Below are positions 51,722-63,050 of a DNA stretch of 64,000 nt, one piece after another (position 1 is the stretch's first letter; the number at the start of each line of letters is the position of its first letter). This stretch comes from Fictibacillus fluitans. Lineage in GTDB: Bacteria > Bacillota > Bacilli > Bacillales > Fictibacillaceae. Position numbers and translations under genes: made by a program. Location of the stretch: assembly GCF_030418125.1 (NCBI RefSeq), contig NZ_JAUHTR010000008.1, positions 124,001-188,000 on the forward strand, read 5' to 3'. The notes under the pieces were generated by a model that had not been told where the DNA came from, searched no databases, and saw nothing but the letters and a program-made list of their open reading frames with translations.

Positions 51722-51756
51722 AAAATGGCTGCCTTCACTTTAATGGCAGCCATTTT
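51722..51756. terminator. Bidirectional terminator
   Basis: AAAATGGCTGCC (51722-51733) pairs with GGCAGCCATTTT (51745-51756), followed by TT. It lies between map and the converging gene. Confidence 0.9.
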
Positions 51757-51779
51757 TTATGCGGAATTTTTCACATTGA

Positions 51780-52511
51780 TTAGAAAATCCAATCGAAAAC
51801 CGTGTAAATACCTATGACCACTAATGAAATAATTAAAATGATAACTGAGGTACATCCAATAGCAAATAACCTATCCTCCCATTTGTTTTCAGGTACTAAA
51901 TCATCTTCTATTCTTTCTTTAACCTTTTTTTGTGTTGGAGAAATATACTCATCTAGTTGCAGTTTCTTTAAGGTTTCTTTATCCCCTTGGAATTTCAGCG
52001 CCCTTGCTATCTTAAAGGGCTCATTCCCCATACTTTTTTCAAACAGTAGACAAGCCTCCACCATTTCAGGGGTTTTATTTTTTTCGAGATACCAATATCG
52101 TCCTGCCATTGAGGGGTGCCTTAAAGCATAATAAATGTCCCCCAACCTGGTTCGTACTTCTAATTCATCAGGATATGAAGCCAGTAGACCATGTAACCGA
52201 TCCCTTGCTTTCCCCAGGTCATTGTTTTCAATGTCCCTTTCAATCTTTTTTAGCGTTTTAATTGGGAGTTTAGGTATAGAGCTATCCTCTAAACTATCCC
52301 ATAACTCTTGAATAGATTTGCCATCAAGTATAACTTTTTGCAACAAATCATCGACATTTTCTCCGATGATTTCACTTGAAGGATCATGAAATTTCCAAAA
52401 CATATATTTTCCAGTGCCACGGCCAATATAATAATTTTCGCCTTTATATGTCAGCTTAATTTCTTCCCCAATACTTAGGTTTTCAATAAATTCCTCATAA
52501 CTGTATTTCAA
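51780..52511 (-). CDS. DUF6584-like protein with C-terminal membrane anchor
   Basis: A 243-residue protein. The N-terminal 90 residues are soluble, then a short TPR-like helical part (GKARDRLHGLLASYPDEL, RLGDIYYALRHPSMAGRYWYLE) resembling DUF6584, and a C-terminal membrane helix (CTSVIILIISLVVIGIYTVF). TTG at 52511 is chosen because GGGGGAG precedes it; a GTG at 52526 would lack a site. A tail-anchored cytoplasmic protein of unknown role, possibly linked to protein or stress sensing. Confidence 0.68.
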   Translation of the reverse strand: MKYSYEEFIENLSIGEEIKLTYKGENYYIGRGTGKYMFWKFHDPSSEIIGENVDDLLQKVILDGKSIQELWDSLEDSSIPKLPIKTLKKIERDIENNDLGKARDRLHGLLASYPDELEVRTRLGDIYYALRHPSMAGRYWYLEKNKTPEMVEACLLFEKSMGNEPFKIARALKFQGDKETLKKLQLDEYISPTQKKVKERIEDDLVPENKWEDRLFAIGCTSVIILIISLVVIGIYTVFDWIF

Positions 52512-52587
52512 AAGATTCTCCCCCACCTGGCAGCGTTAACTAAAGGTATTCCATTTTCCCTTCTGTTCTTCCTTTTTTAATAAAAAA

Positions 52588-52615
52588 GAGCATTTCTCCT
52601 TTTGAAGAAATGCTC
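52588..52615 (-). terminator. Orphan terminator upstream of the 51780-52511 gene
   Basis: GAGCATTTCT and AGAAATGCTC form a stem; on the minus strand it runs into TTTTTT. It lies upstream, not downstream, of the minus-strand gene, and no gene ends before it. It may end a short transcript or act as an attenuator. The remaining 52512-52826 region is non-coding by inspection. Confidence 0.7.
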
Positions 52616-52826
52616 TCAATCTTATTTAATCTTTATTAGCTGCTTTAATGTTTGTATGTATGGCTAATTAATTCTCCTCAGATCAACATTTAAATGTTAT
52701 CTCCCATCTTTATCATACCATATAAAGGAAAATAATATAAGGCTGTTTTTTGCCTATTTTTTCTATACAATAAGCAGAGCAAGGTCTTAAGAAGCCAAAA
52801 GAAACGTTAGGTTAGGAGAGATGTGA

Positions 52827-55430
<2,604 letters not shown>

Positions 55431-55437
55431 TATGTAA

Positions 55438-55471
55438 AACAAGGCCGATATGGATTTATATCGGTCTTGTT
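55438..55471. terminator. Bidirectional terminator
   Basis: AACAAGGCCGATAT and ATATCGGTCTTGTT form a stem with one mismatch between rph and the converging CPBP gene. Confidence 0.87.
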
Positions 55472-55494
55472 TCTATATGGTATAATCCCTTCCG

Positions 55495-56199
55495 CTATCC
55501 CATCGTTGTCAGGAGTACCATTATCCCATTCGTTAACCCGTGAATAATGACAGAAGGCCAAATCGTGTTAGTTCGTTCATATGCCCAGGCAAAGATGATT
55601 CCACTTAAAAAGTTTACAGGCATCGCATTATAGGTTGGTATATGTATGATGGTAAAGATGAGTGAGCTGAGCAGCATCGCCCCAAGGAAACCAAGGCGTG
55701 TACGCAGCCAGCGGTATAAAAAGCCCCGAAAGAATATCTCCTCATAAACGGGCGAGATGACAGCGGCTGAAACAAAGGCAATAAGGACGGTTAAAAAATT
55801 TACGTCTTGCTGCATAGCGGCCGTTTTGCTGTTTTCAAATGTATTACCAATAAAACTGGTAAGCACCATTACAATGACATCGCCAACTATAAGAATAATA
55901 GTTAACCAGAGAATCGTTTTCCAATCTTTCATAACCATTGGCCTGAGCCCCACTTCACTCCATGAAAGATGTGTGGGACGAAGAACAATAAAATACAAGC
56001 CAGAAAGCAGAACAATGGCTATCGTCAATCCTGTTAATGTTCCTGCATAGAGCTCATTATCAAACCATTGAGTATATATGGGCTTAATCAGGAATTTGAT
56101 GCATCCAATCACTACTACAAATTCCAGCAGCATCATAAAAAGAAATTCTCTGAGCCCCCATTGGTCATGCTTTTTCCAGTACAAAACGTTTTCGTTCAA
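55495..56199 (-). CDS. CPBP intramembrane metalloprotease
   Basis: A 234-residue membrane protein with about seven helices. The CPBP (Abi) motifs are VYEEIFFRGFLYRWL (Glu-Glu and Arg), FTIIHI (His) and a final IIHGLTNGI. Homologues process prenylated proteins, or give self-immunity to bacteriocins. The start is TTG at 56199 with AGAGGAA upstream. It stands alone, with no bacteriocin gene seen beside it. Confidence 0.88.
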   Translation of the reverse strand: MNENVLYWKKHDQWGLREFLFMMLLEFVVVIGCIKFLIKPIYTQWFDNELYAGTLTGLTIAIVLLSGLYFIVLRPTHLSWSEVGLRPMVMKDWKTILWLTIILIVGDVIVMVLTSFIGNTFENSKTAAMQQDVNFLTVLIAFVSAAVISPVYEEIFFRGFLYRWLRTRLGFLGAMLLSSLIFTIIHIPTYNAMPVNFLSGIIFAWAYERTNTIWPSVIIHGLTNGIMVLLTTMG

Positions 56200-56279
56200 T
56201 CACTATTCCTCTTTTCGCTATTATTATAGACAACCAGCAAGGGGGCTCTTCTAAGGCTGGAGAGCTCCTTTTTTACAAT

Positions 56280-56924
56280 CTAACTAAAACTATCCTTTTC
56301 AAGTGTGTAGCTTTTATTTGAATTTTTAATAACGATATCAAAATTCTGGCTATACGAATGCATAAATAACTCATATTGGATTCTTCGCTCTTCATGAGAT
56401 TTTCTTAAGTAGTCTATATCAGTTCCTCTTTCAGTAACATCCCTTGTACTTCTTCTCATTAACTCTGTTTGTTCATCTGTATATAAATAAATTTTCAAAT
56501 CATACAAATTCGGCTTGGTAAAGGCAACGGTCATACCTTCTATAATATTTACCTTGTTTTGCGAAGCAACCAGCTTACTCCCCGTATAACTCGTGGCTAT
56601 TGTATAAAAATCTAATCCATCTCTTATCATTAGAACGTCTCTCTCTAAAGCATATGTATTATGAGCAGCAGGATGGCACGCTGTCATCTTATCTTGATGG
56701 TGTTCATTTTGATATTCATAGTTAATTAAAGTGTACTTTCTGAGATGAGAACCTATGAGATAGGGATCGGTATTAATATAATTCACATTCTTATGCTCCA
56801 AAAGCTTTATAAGCTTATGGGCAAATGTTGTTTTCCCTGATGCCCCATGACCTGAGATCCCAATAATGATTTTTTTCTCCGTACGGTTAATAAAACTAGC
56901 CAGTTGTTGAAGTACCTTCTCCAC
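56280..56924 (-). CDS. P-loop nucleoside kinase-like protein (uridine kinase family)
   Basis: A 214-residue P-loop protein. The Walker A is GISGHGASGKTTF, followed by YINTDPYLIGSHLRKY, a phosphate-acceptor-binding segment like that of uridine kinases. IIEGMTVAF and RRSTRDVTERGTD (lid-like) complete the pattern. The protein probably phosphorylates a nucleoside or a small alcohol. It is monocistronic. AGGTGGAG precedes the ATG. Confidence 0.78.
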   Translation of the reverse strand: MEKVLQQLASFINRTEKKIIIGISGHGASGKTTFAHKLIKLLEHKNVNYINTDPYLIGSHLRKYTLINYEYQNEHHQDKMTACHPAAHNTYALERDVLMIRDGLDFYTIATSYTGSKLVASQNKVNIIEGMTVAFTKPNLYDLKIYLYTDEQTELMRRSTRDVTERGTDIDYLRKSHEERRIQYELFMHSYSQNFDIVIKNSNKSYTLEKDSFS

Positions 56925-57003
56925 CTATTGCTGCCCCCTTTGTGTAAGCTTTCATGTATATTTTACTATAAATATCATTTAAGAAATCAAACGAAAGAGT
57001 TAA

Positions 57004-57034
57004 TAAAAAAAGCCCTTATCCTATTGGACAGGGC
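57004..57034 (-). terminator. Terminator of the isomerase operon
   Basis: On the minus strand, GCCCTGTCC pairs with GGATAAGGGC and is followed by TTTTTTTA. Confidence 0.85.
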
Positions 57035-57072
57035 AAACATTCCTAAGCTACTTCTTGCTTAAATATAGAAGT

Positions 57073-57150
57073 TCAGAGCTTTCTTCCTCTAACTGATTCA
57101 TAAATAACTCCCAGTGACATTGGATTATCCCAGTGTTTTTCCAAGCTCAT
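57073..57150 (-). CDS. 25-residue reading frame behind the sugar isomerase
   Basis: A short frame opening with MSLEKHWDNPMSLGVIYESV. AAAGGGGAC precedes the ATG at usable spacing, and it begins 17 bases after the isomerase stop and before a shared terminator. It may be a small protein or a scrap of a deleted gene. No relative was recognised. Confidence 0.35.
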   Translation of the reverse strand: MSLEKHWDNPMSLGVIYESVRGRKL

Positions 57151-57167
57151 CAAATGTCCCCTTTCGC

Positions 57168-57911
57168 TTATGCGTTCTGCATTTCAATTAGTTTAGAGAT
57201 GTTGGCATAGCTCTGGGAGATGCTTTCAACCGGGTCAATCTGAAATTTCTCTTGCTCAATGACGAGATTGGTAATCCTCAATTCCTTTGCTTTTGCTAAT
57301 ACCTCAGAAAAAGGAACCTGTCCGGTTCCTACCTCCACATCATTGCCTTCCTCGTCCAGATCCTTTAAATGAATGGCGGTACACCTGTCCTGCAGCACAT
57401 CCAAATACGCAGCAATGTCTACTCCTGCAACATATGCCCAATATGTATCCAATTCGAATTTCAGGGAAAACGGTGTTTCATTCATGATCTTCGTCAGCGC
57501 ATATTCTCCGTTAACCATATTGAATTCATTGGCATGGTTATGGTAAGCAAAGTTAAATCCATTCTGCTGGCAGCGCTGGTTGATTTCAGTTAAATCCTTC
57601 ACCAGCTCCTCTACTTCTTCGTTTGTATTTGTATTGCCGTGCGGGCAAATCAACAGCTTATTGCCCAAAATTTGCTGGTATTCCATGGTTGGCCCAATCT
57701 CATGCTTCAATACATCCAATCCGATATGGGCTCCGCTCACCTTCAGGCCAAGACGGTCCAAATGCTGTTTAAGTTCAACTGCTCCCATCCCATAAGTGCC
57801 GGCCAGTTCAATTGCCTTGTACCCTGCGTTTGCTACCTCTTCCAGGGTGGCTGTGAAATTTCCCTCACACTGCTCGCGTAATGAATACATTTGCAAACTT
57901 ATTTCTTCCAT
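57168..57911 (-). CDS. Sugar phosphate isomerase/epimerase (AP endonuclease 2 superfamily)
   Basis: A 247-residue TIM-barrel protein. Start MEEISLQMYSLREQCEGNF, central FAYHNHANEF and FELDTYWAYVAGVD, then AIHLKDLDEEG and EQEKFQ at the metal-binding end are typical of the xylose isomerase-like/IolE group. It interconverts or epimerises a sugar or a keto-inositol. ATG at 57911 follows AGAGGAG. Upstream lies the remnant of a sugar permease gene, so it probably belonged to a larger carbohydrate operon that was lost. Confidence 0.85.
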   Translation of the reverse strand: MEEISLQMYSLREQCEGNFTATLEEVANAGYKAIELAGTYGMGAVELKQHLDRLGLKVSGAHIGLDVLKHEIGPTMEYQQILGNKLLICPHGNTNTNEEVEELVKDLTEINQRCQQNGFNFAYHNHANEFNMVNGEYALTKIMNETPFSLKFELDTYWAYVAGVDIAAYLDVLQDRCTAIHLKDLDEEGNDVEVGTGQVPFSEVLAKAKELRITNLVIEQEKFQIDPVESISQSYANISKLIEMQNA

Positions 57912-57951
57912 ATCTAACACTCCTCTAATCACTATATTTAAAAGTCCTCCA

Positions 57952-58065
57952 TTAAACTTTCACCGAAGAACCTAAAGCACCTTCTTTTAATTGACTCGCA
58001 AAGATAAAAGTTAGGATTACGATCGGAATCATCGAGGCAACAGTTATTCCCATAGGAAAATTTCG
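57952..58065 (-). pseudogene. C-terminal remnant of a carbohydrate ABC permease
   Basis: Read on the minus strand, the last 33 codons before a stop give GITVASMIPIVILTFIFAS followed by QLKEGALGSSVKV. This matches the last helix and tail of MalG/LacG-type permeases (usually F..QKYF..G...GAVKG). An in-frame TAG lies five codons upstream of its ATG, and no permease body remains. It sits 41 bases before the isomerase gene, so it marks a deletion. Confidence 0.6.
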
Positions 58066-58176
58066 CTAAATCCCATGTGACTCCGACAGTTAAAAATCTC
58101 GACGTTTAACGCCAATAAAAAACTTGTTTTGAAGAAATAATTTTATAATTTTGGGCTACTCTTCGTTTCTTCTTGC

Positions 58177-58770
58177 TTAATAGGCTTTATTTAATAAATA
58201 AATCAGTCTTTCTTTTACTGAACCCCATTCATCATCAATGATACTGTAAAATATATTGTCTTGAATGGTACCGTCTGCCTTTATTCTATGTTTACGGAAT
58301 GTGCCCTCCTTTGTTGCTCCAATTCGTTCAACGGCTTTTTGAGAACGTAGATTTTCTCCACTAACTGAAAATTGGACTCGATTTACTTTTAATTCTTCAA
58401 AACAATAGTTAAGTAATAAGAGTTTACATTCTGTGTTTACTCTTGTTCTCCAAACCTTTGGCGAGAGCCAAGTCCAGCCAATTTCCACACTACGGTTTGC
58501 TTTATCAATACTACAAATTTGAGTTGTCCCTATTATTTGTCCTTTCAGATTTTCCTTAACAATAAAAGGTACATGTTTCCCTTCTTTTTTATTATTAACG
58601 GCGATTACTAATATTTTTTCCATATCCTTTACTGTGGTAACTTTTCTCATGGAATATTTCCATACTTCAGGGCTTTTTAGCGCATCAAATAATGGTTCCT
58701 TATGTTTTATTTCGAGAGGGATAAGTGAAATTGAATCTCCTTCTAAAAATAGATCTGTTTTAATAATCAT
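58177..58770 (-). CDS. RimJ/RimL-type GNAT acetyltransferase
   Basis: A 197-residue acetyltransferase, paralogous to the protein at 12961-13560 (shared WLSPKVWRTRVNTECKLLL and RSQKAVERIGATKEGTFRKH). ATG at 58770 follows AAAGGAG; the longer frame starts at 58851 without a ribosome site. Monocistronic. Substrate unknown; ribosomal protein alanine or a small amine are the family options. Confidence 0.85.
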   Translation of the reverse strand: MIIKTDLFLEGDSISLIPLEIKHKEPLFDALKSPEVWKYSMRKVTTVKDMEKILVIAVNNKKEGKHVPFIVKENLKGQIIGTTQICSIDKANRSVEIGWTWLSPKVWRTRVNTECKLLLLNYCFEELKVNRVQFSVSGENLRSQKAVERIGATKEGTFRKHRIKADGTIQDNIFYSIIDDEWGSVKERLIYLLNKAY

Positions 58771-58853
58771 AGTAACTATGTCTCCTTTATAAACAGAATA
58801 ATTTTTTGTTAATTCCAATACCTGCTCGCATTCAAAATAAGTGAACAACAAAA

Positions 58854-58911
58854 AAGCCTTTAGAACGGCTTAAAGATAGAGATACCTCTTTAAGTGACTG
58901 TCTAAAGGCTT
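58854..58911 (-). terminator. Long two-stage terminator of the hrt operon
   Basis: AAGCCTTTAGA (58854-58864) pairs with TCTAAAGGCTT (58901-58911), and inside it CTTAAAGA pairs with TCTTTAAG. On the minus strand it runs into TTTTTTG. It lies about 120 bases after the hrtA stop and before the GNAT gene. Confidence 0.85.
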
Positions 58912-59032
58912 GGCTTTGTATGTCTGTTACATTGCAGATTCAGAAAAATTTAAACAACTGATACTATAACTATATCACAAAAGGAAAAATATAGAAACAT
59001 TTTTCTGGTTTATACCAGCCCATTTCAAGAAG

Positions 59033-59725
59033 CTATAACACAGACGGATGCGACATCAGCCTTCCATCCTCCATATACACCACACGGTCACACAGATCGA
59101 GCATCCGCTGGTCATGAGTGACCATGATGGCTGCTTTTTCCCTGAGCTTCACTTCGTCCGCAAGCATCTGAACAACCGACCGGCCCCGCTCGGAATCCAG
59201 GCTTGCGGTTGGTTCATCCGCCAAAATAATCTCTGGGTCATTCATCCAGGCGCGGGCGATAGCAGTTCGCTGCCGTTCTCCACCTGACAGCTGCTCTGGA
59301 TAGTGGTTCTTGCGATGAAGCAACCCCAAACGTTCGAGGAGGCTGTCGGCTATTTTTTCTGCTTCCTTATGCTTTTGGTGCTCCAGTTCAGGAAGCAGCA
59401 AGAGCTGGTCCCGTACGGTTAGATAAGGAATAAGATTAGCAGATTGGAACACAAACCCAATGTATTTCAAACGTATTTGATTTAATTCCTTGGTTCCCAA
59501 TGTGCTGATATCCTGGTTTCCGATCATGATACGTCCGCTCGTTGGTGACAGCAGCGCACCGGCTACCGATAAAAACGTACTCTTGCCCGAACCGGATGGC
59601 CCGACTACTGCTACAAATTCCCCCGTTTTGACTTCTAGCGTGATTCCTTTTAATACTTCAACCTGCTGATCACCGTCTCCAAACGTTTTCTTCACGTCCT
59701 GCAGCATGAGTTTATTTTCCATCAT
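59033..59725 (-). CDS. hrtA: Heme-efflux-type ABC transporter ATPase HrtA
   Basis: A 230-residue ABC ATPase of the MacB/LolD group. Walker A is GPSGSGKS, signature LSGGERQR, Walker [13 protein letters not shown]. It overlaps hrtB by four bases (ATGA) and is the last gene of hssR-hssS-hrtB-hrtA. With HrtB it should export heme or a toxic heme effect from the membrane, as in Staphylococcus. The assignment rests mainly on the partner proteins. Confidence 0.85.
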   Translation of the reverse strand: MMENKLMLQDVKKTFGDGDQQVEVLKGITLEVKTGEFVAVVGPSGSGKSTFLSVAGALLSPTSGRIMIGNQDISTLGTKELNQIRLKYIGFVFQSANLIPYLTVRDQLLLLPELEHQKHKEAEKIADSLLERLGLLHRKNHYPEQLSGGERQRTAIARAWMNDPEIILADEPTASLDSERGRSVVQMLADEVKLREKAAIMVTHDQRMLDLCDRVVYMEDGRLMSHPSVL

Positions 59726-60810
59726 GACGCCCTCCCTATCGCTTCTATCGCATCAATTTTGATCACCTGATACAGCGAGATGAGTGAGCCAATGACAGAC
59801 ACTGTTAAGAAGAGCACGGAACAGCCGGCGACAAGCGGCACATTGAGCAGGAACGGCATGCTGGCTGGAAGCAATTGGGATACTGTAAAGGTCAGCAGGA
59901 TACTAACCACCAGACTTACAATCGTCAGAAATAACACCTGGTACAAGACTGTGCGCGACAGGTAGCCCGATTGTGCACCGATCGCCTTTAAGACCCCAAA
60001 CTGATTTACTTTTTGAAGCGTGATGACATAAAAAAACACACTGAGCACAAAGGCCGCGATGACAAACAAAAAGGCGATCATCATCAGCAGTGAACCCTGC
60101 TCTTCCTTAAAACCTGGGATGCTTTTGAGCGCGTCATTCTTTGAGATCATTTCAACCCCGGATACTTGTTTTTCAATTTGCTTCGCCTTCTCGCTGTCCG
60201 CTTTTAACGCAACAGCGTTTACGCTCTGCTTCCCGTCATGCATTGCTTCCCACGTTTTTAAGGAAACATGAAACACCGGCGAGTGGCTGAAGGACTGGTT
60301 TTTTGTAAAACCGACGAGCTTTAAAACGGTTCCCGTGGTTTCTTCCTTCAATCGGTCCCCAATTACAAACCCTTCTTCTTTTAAAGAAAGGTCGCCAACG
60401 GTTTCGTTCTTATCCGCCCCTTTTAGCGATTGTCCCTCTGCCGCCGGCGGTGCGATAAACCCTTTTGGATCGACCGCAAAAAGCGTACTGTCGGTTTTCT
60501 TGGACGCTCCGTTTTTTTGGATCGTGGTCATCTGAAGCCCGAACTCTGTCATTTGTTTTTTATGAGTTAATCGCAAAAGCTCCTTTAATTGTTCATTTGT
60601 CAGCTCCGAGCGGTTGAGCCGCTGATCTGACTGTTTATCCAAAACGACATAATCGGCGGTCATGGTTTGAATGGATGATGCATTGTCCGATGCCAGGCCT
60701 TTAGCCAGCCCGGAAACAAAAAGGACTAGAAAGGAAATCAGGACCATAATCAACCCAATCAGCACATATCGCATTTTCGCATGCTTCATCTCTCTTAATG
60801 CCAGAAACAT
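59722..60810 (-). CDS. hrtB: Heme-efflux-type ABC permease HrtB
   Basis: A 362-residue FtsX/MacB-like permease with one N-terminal helix, a large extracellular domain (about 40-235) and three C-terminal helices. The N-terminal RYVLIGLIMVLISFLVLFVS and the later VLSVFFYVITLQKVNQFGVL and FGVLKAIG strongly resemble staphylococcal HrtB; length is also close. An HssR-type direct repeat lies about 60 bases upstream of its ATG. Confidence 0.87.
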   Translation of the reverse strand: MFLALREMKHAKMRYVLIGLIMVLISFLVLFVSGLAKGLASDNASSIQTMTADYVVLDKQSDQRLNRSELTNEQLKELLRLTHKKQMTEFGLQMTTIQKNGASKKTDSTLFAVDPKGFIAPPAAEGQSLKGADKNETVGDLSLKEEGFVIGDRLKEETTGTVLKLVGFTKNQSFSHSPVFHVSLKTWEAMHDGKQSVNAVALKADSEKAKQIEKQVSGVEMISKNDALKSIPGFKEEQGSLLMMIAFLFVIAAFVLSVFFYVITLQKVNQFGVLKAIGAQSGYLSRTVLYQVLFLTIVSLVVSILLTFTVSQLLPASMPFLLNVPLVAGCSVLFLTVSVIGSLISLYQVIKIDAIEAIGRAS

Positions 60811-60855
60811 ATGATTTCACTCGCTTTCTATCTGGTTTGTACGTGATACAAATCC

Positions 60856-60861
60856 ATCATA
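60856..60861 (-). promoter_or_regulatory. Candidate -10 element of the hrtBA promoter
   Basis: On the minus strand TATGAT lies seven bases downstream of the HssR-type repeat. The repeat thus covers the -35 region, as for an OmpR-type activator. The promoter lies in the gap between hssS and hrtB. Confidence 0.6.
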
Positions 60862-60868
60862 GAAAGCA

Positions 60869-60888
60869 AGTATGAACGGAAGATGAAC
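60869..60888 (-). promoter_or_regulatory. HssR-type direct repeat operator
   Basis: On the minus strand GTTCATCTT, CC, GTTCATACT forms two nine-base direct repeats separated by two bases. This matches the staphylococcal HssR box (GTTCATATT, two bases, GTTCATATT) in arrangement and in 15 of 18 repeat bases. It lies directly upstream of hrtB. Confidence 0.82.
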
Positions 60889-60894
60889 AGCAGG

Positions 60895-62274
60895 TTACAT
60901 TTTTGGCAGGGACACCGTGAATGTCGTTCCCCTGCCAGGTTCGCTTTCTCCTTTAATTTCTCCATGATGCAGTTCCACAATCTTTTTTACGATCGATAAA
61001 CCGAGGCCGCTGCTCCCCTCTTTTCTCTCCCTGGCTTTGTCTGCTTTATAAAAACGGTCAAAAATGCTTGGCAGATCCTGTGGAGAAATGCCTACACCAG
61101 AATCCGAAATAAAAACCCTGCATTCACGGTCGTTTTTTTCCAGAGAGATGGATACCGTTCCTCCCGGTTCCGTGTATTTAATGCTGTTGGTAATGAGGTT
61201 GGTCCACACCTGGTGGAGGAGTTTCTTATCGCCATAAATGAATGTTTGGGGCAGATCCATTTCAATCGCCATCTCTTTTTCGCGCCAGCTCCATTCGGTC
61301 ATGTGCACGACCTCCTTGATCTGGGCCGCCACATCGAATGTGCCTTTTTCCATAAAGGCTTCTTCTTTATCAAGAGAGGCCAGCATCAGCAGCTGCTTGC
61401 TGAGCTGAGAGAGGCGCACACTTTCCTTTTCAATGATTGCTAAATACTCTTTCCGTTTTTCCGGTGTCAGTTGCTCATTTTGCAGGGTCTGGGCGAATCC
61501 CTTCATGGAAGCCAGCGGGGACTGGATCTCGTGGGATACATTCGAAACGAATTCCTGCCTCATCTCCTCCAGCTGCTCCAGGCTTTTGGCCATCTCGGAA
61601 AAATTGGAAGCCAGGCTTCCGATTTCATCTCTGCGCTTTTCGTTCAATTTAATTCTGTAGTTTCCAGTCGCAATTTTTTTTGTGGCTTCGGTCAGCTGAA
61701 CAATCGGTTTGACCAGATAACGCGTACTGATTCCGACCAATACAATACTGAGGACAATGGTCAGAAGCAAAATGGCCGAAAAGAACAATCGCATCTCGCC
61801 AAATTGCAGCTCTATATTCGGTCGGATAAACAAAGCATAGGTGTTGCCGGATTCCTTCAGCGGCATCCCAATCGTATTTTTTAATACATTATCAAAAAAG
61901 CCCGTAACGAACGGCGCCGAAGGAAATTGCGCGATCCCATGATAGACCCCGCCATTCAGAACCCTGTTTACATTTGAGCGGTCAATTTCCTTTTTCCGAA
62001 AGTCTCCGCCGTAATAGGATTCCCGGCCGTTCTGGTCCACCATATAAATCTGATAGCCGGTATCTGCCACATGGGTAAGATAATCCTTTAATTTAAGCTG
62101 TGGGTTCTTTTCAAAGTAATCCACCGTTTGCTTCGCGATTTTGGTTACTTTTTGATCATTGTACGGTTTCAAACTCTTCTGGTAGTAGGCATTGGCTAAG
62201 ACGAATGAAAGCAAACTGCTGACAATCATGACAGCGATGGTGGTCACTACGATCCGGACATATAGCGTCTTCAT
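60895..62274 (-). CDS. hssS: Heme-responsive sensor histidine kinase HssS
   Basis: A 459-residue membrane kinase. N-terminal helix (10-30), extracellular sensor (31-163) with PFVTGFFDNVLKNTIG, which is strikingly like staphylococcal HssS, second helix (164-184), HAMP, then HisKA with H248 (VSNVSHEIQSPL) and an HATPase domain (SNSIKYT, DSGVGI, GLGLSIVKKIVELH). It phosphorylates HssR when heme or its damage is sensed. It overlaps hssR by four bases. Confidence 0.9.
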   Translation of the reverse strand: MKTLYVRIVVTTIAVMIVSSLLSFVLANAYYQKSLKPYNDQKVTKIAKQTVDYFEKNPQLKLKDYLTHVADTGYQIYMVDQNGRESYYGGDFRKKEIDRSNVNRVLNGGVYHGIAQFPSAPFVTGFFDNVLKNTIGMPLKESGNTYALFIRPNIELQFGEMRLFFSAILLLTIVLSIVLVGISTRYLVKPIVQLTEATKKIATGNYRIKLNEKRRDEIGSLASNFSEMAKSLEQLEEMRQEFVSNVSHEIQSPLASMKGFAQTLQNEQLTPEKRKEYLAIIEKESVRLSQLSKQLLMLASLDKEEAFMEKGTFDVAAQIKEVVHMTEWSWREKEMAIEMDLPQTFIYGDKKLLHQVWTNLITNSIKYTEPGGTVSISLEKNDRECRVFISDSGVGISPQDLPSIFDRFYKADKARERKEGSSGLGLSIVKKIVELHHGEIKGESEPGRGTTFTVSLPKM

Positions 62275-62948
62275 TTCCGGTTGACCTCCAGTTTATAGCC
62301 TACACCGCGGACCGTTTTAATGGAGAAATCATCTGTTTTGGAAGAAAATCGCTCCCTCAGGCGTTTAATATGTACGTCCACCGTCCGGTCATCTCCTTCA
62401 TAATCCGCTCCCCAGATCAACTGGATCAGTTCATCCCTGGTAAAAATACGGCCAGGATAGCTCGCAAGCTGGCTCAGCAGTTCAAATTCTTTCATTGGCA
62501 GCATGATTAGCTTCCCATTGCTGTAAATTTCATAGCTTTTTCGGTCAATAATCGTTTGATGCAGCTTAATCTTTTCGGAGTTGACCATCTTATACCGCCT
62601 GAGGAGTGCTTTTATACGAAAGATCAGCTCTTTTGGCTCAAATGGTTTGGTCATATAGTCGTCCGTTCCCACAAGAAACCCTTTTTCCTTATCCAGCAGA
62701 TGATCCTTCGCCGTCAGCAGGATCACAGGCATGTCATAATCGTTCCTGATTTCCTCGCACAGCTCATACCCGTCCTTACCTGGCATCATTACATCCACAA
62801 CAGCCAAATGCATTTGTTCGGCTTGGAGCAGGGATGAAGCCTCCTCCCCGTCCCTTGCTAAATGAACCATATAGCCCTCCCGCCCAAGATGGTGCTGCAG
62901 GAGTTCCCGGATATGAGGGTCATCATCAGCGATTAAAATATGTATCAT
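62271..62948 (-). CDS. hssR: Heme-responsive response regulator HssR
   Basis: A 225-residue OmpR-type regulator. Receiver domain with D8-D9 (ADDDPH), phospho-acceptor D52 (VDVMMPGKDGYE) and K102 region (DDYMTKPF), then a winged-helix DNA-binding domain (TVDVHIKRLRERF, VRGVGYKLE). ATG at 62948 was chosen because GAAGGAG precedes it; the frame extends to 62984 without a site. It should bind the direct repeat at 60869-60888. Confidence 0.92.
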   Translation of the reverse strand: MIHILIADDDPHIRELLQHHLGREGYMVHLARDGEEASSLLQAEQMHLAVVDVMMPGKDGYELCEEIRNDYDMPVILLTAKDHLLDKEKGFLVGTDDYMTKPFEPKELIFRIKALLRRYKMVNSEKIKLHQTIIDRKSYEIYSNGKLIMLPMKEFELLSQLASYPGRIFTRDELIQLIWGADYEGDDRTVDVHIKRLRERFSSKTDDFSIKTVRGVGYKLEVNRK

Positions 62949-63050
62949 GCAAAGGAATTCTCCTTCTCTATTTTTTAAAACCATTGAGAATCATATCATA
63001 CACAATTTGGGACAAAATACCTTTAGTCCGTCATAAAAGGATGATTTTTT

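Noticed and set aside
52700-52826. Rifamycin-associated element upstream of rph
   Set aside because: Only a weak palindrome (GGTCTTAAGAAGCC) is present, and it does not match the element as I know it.
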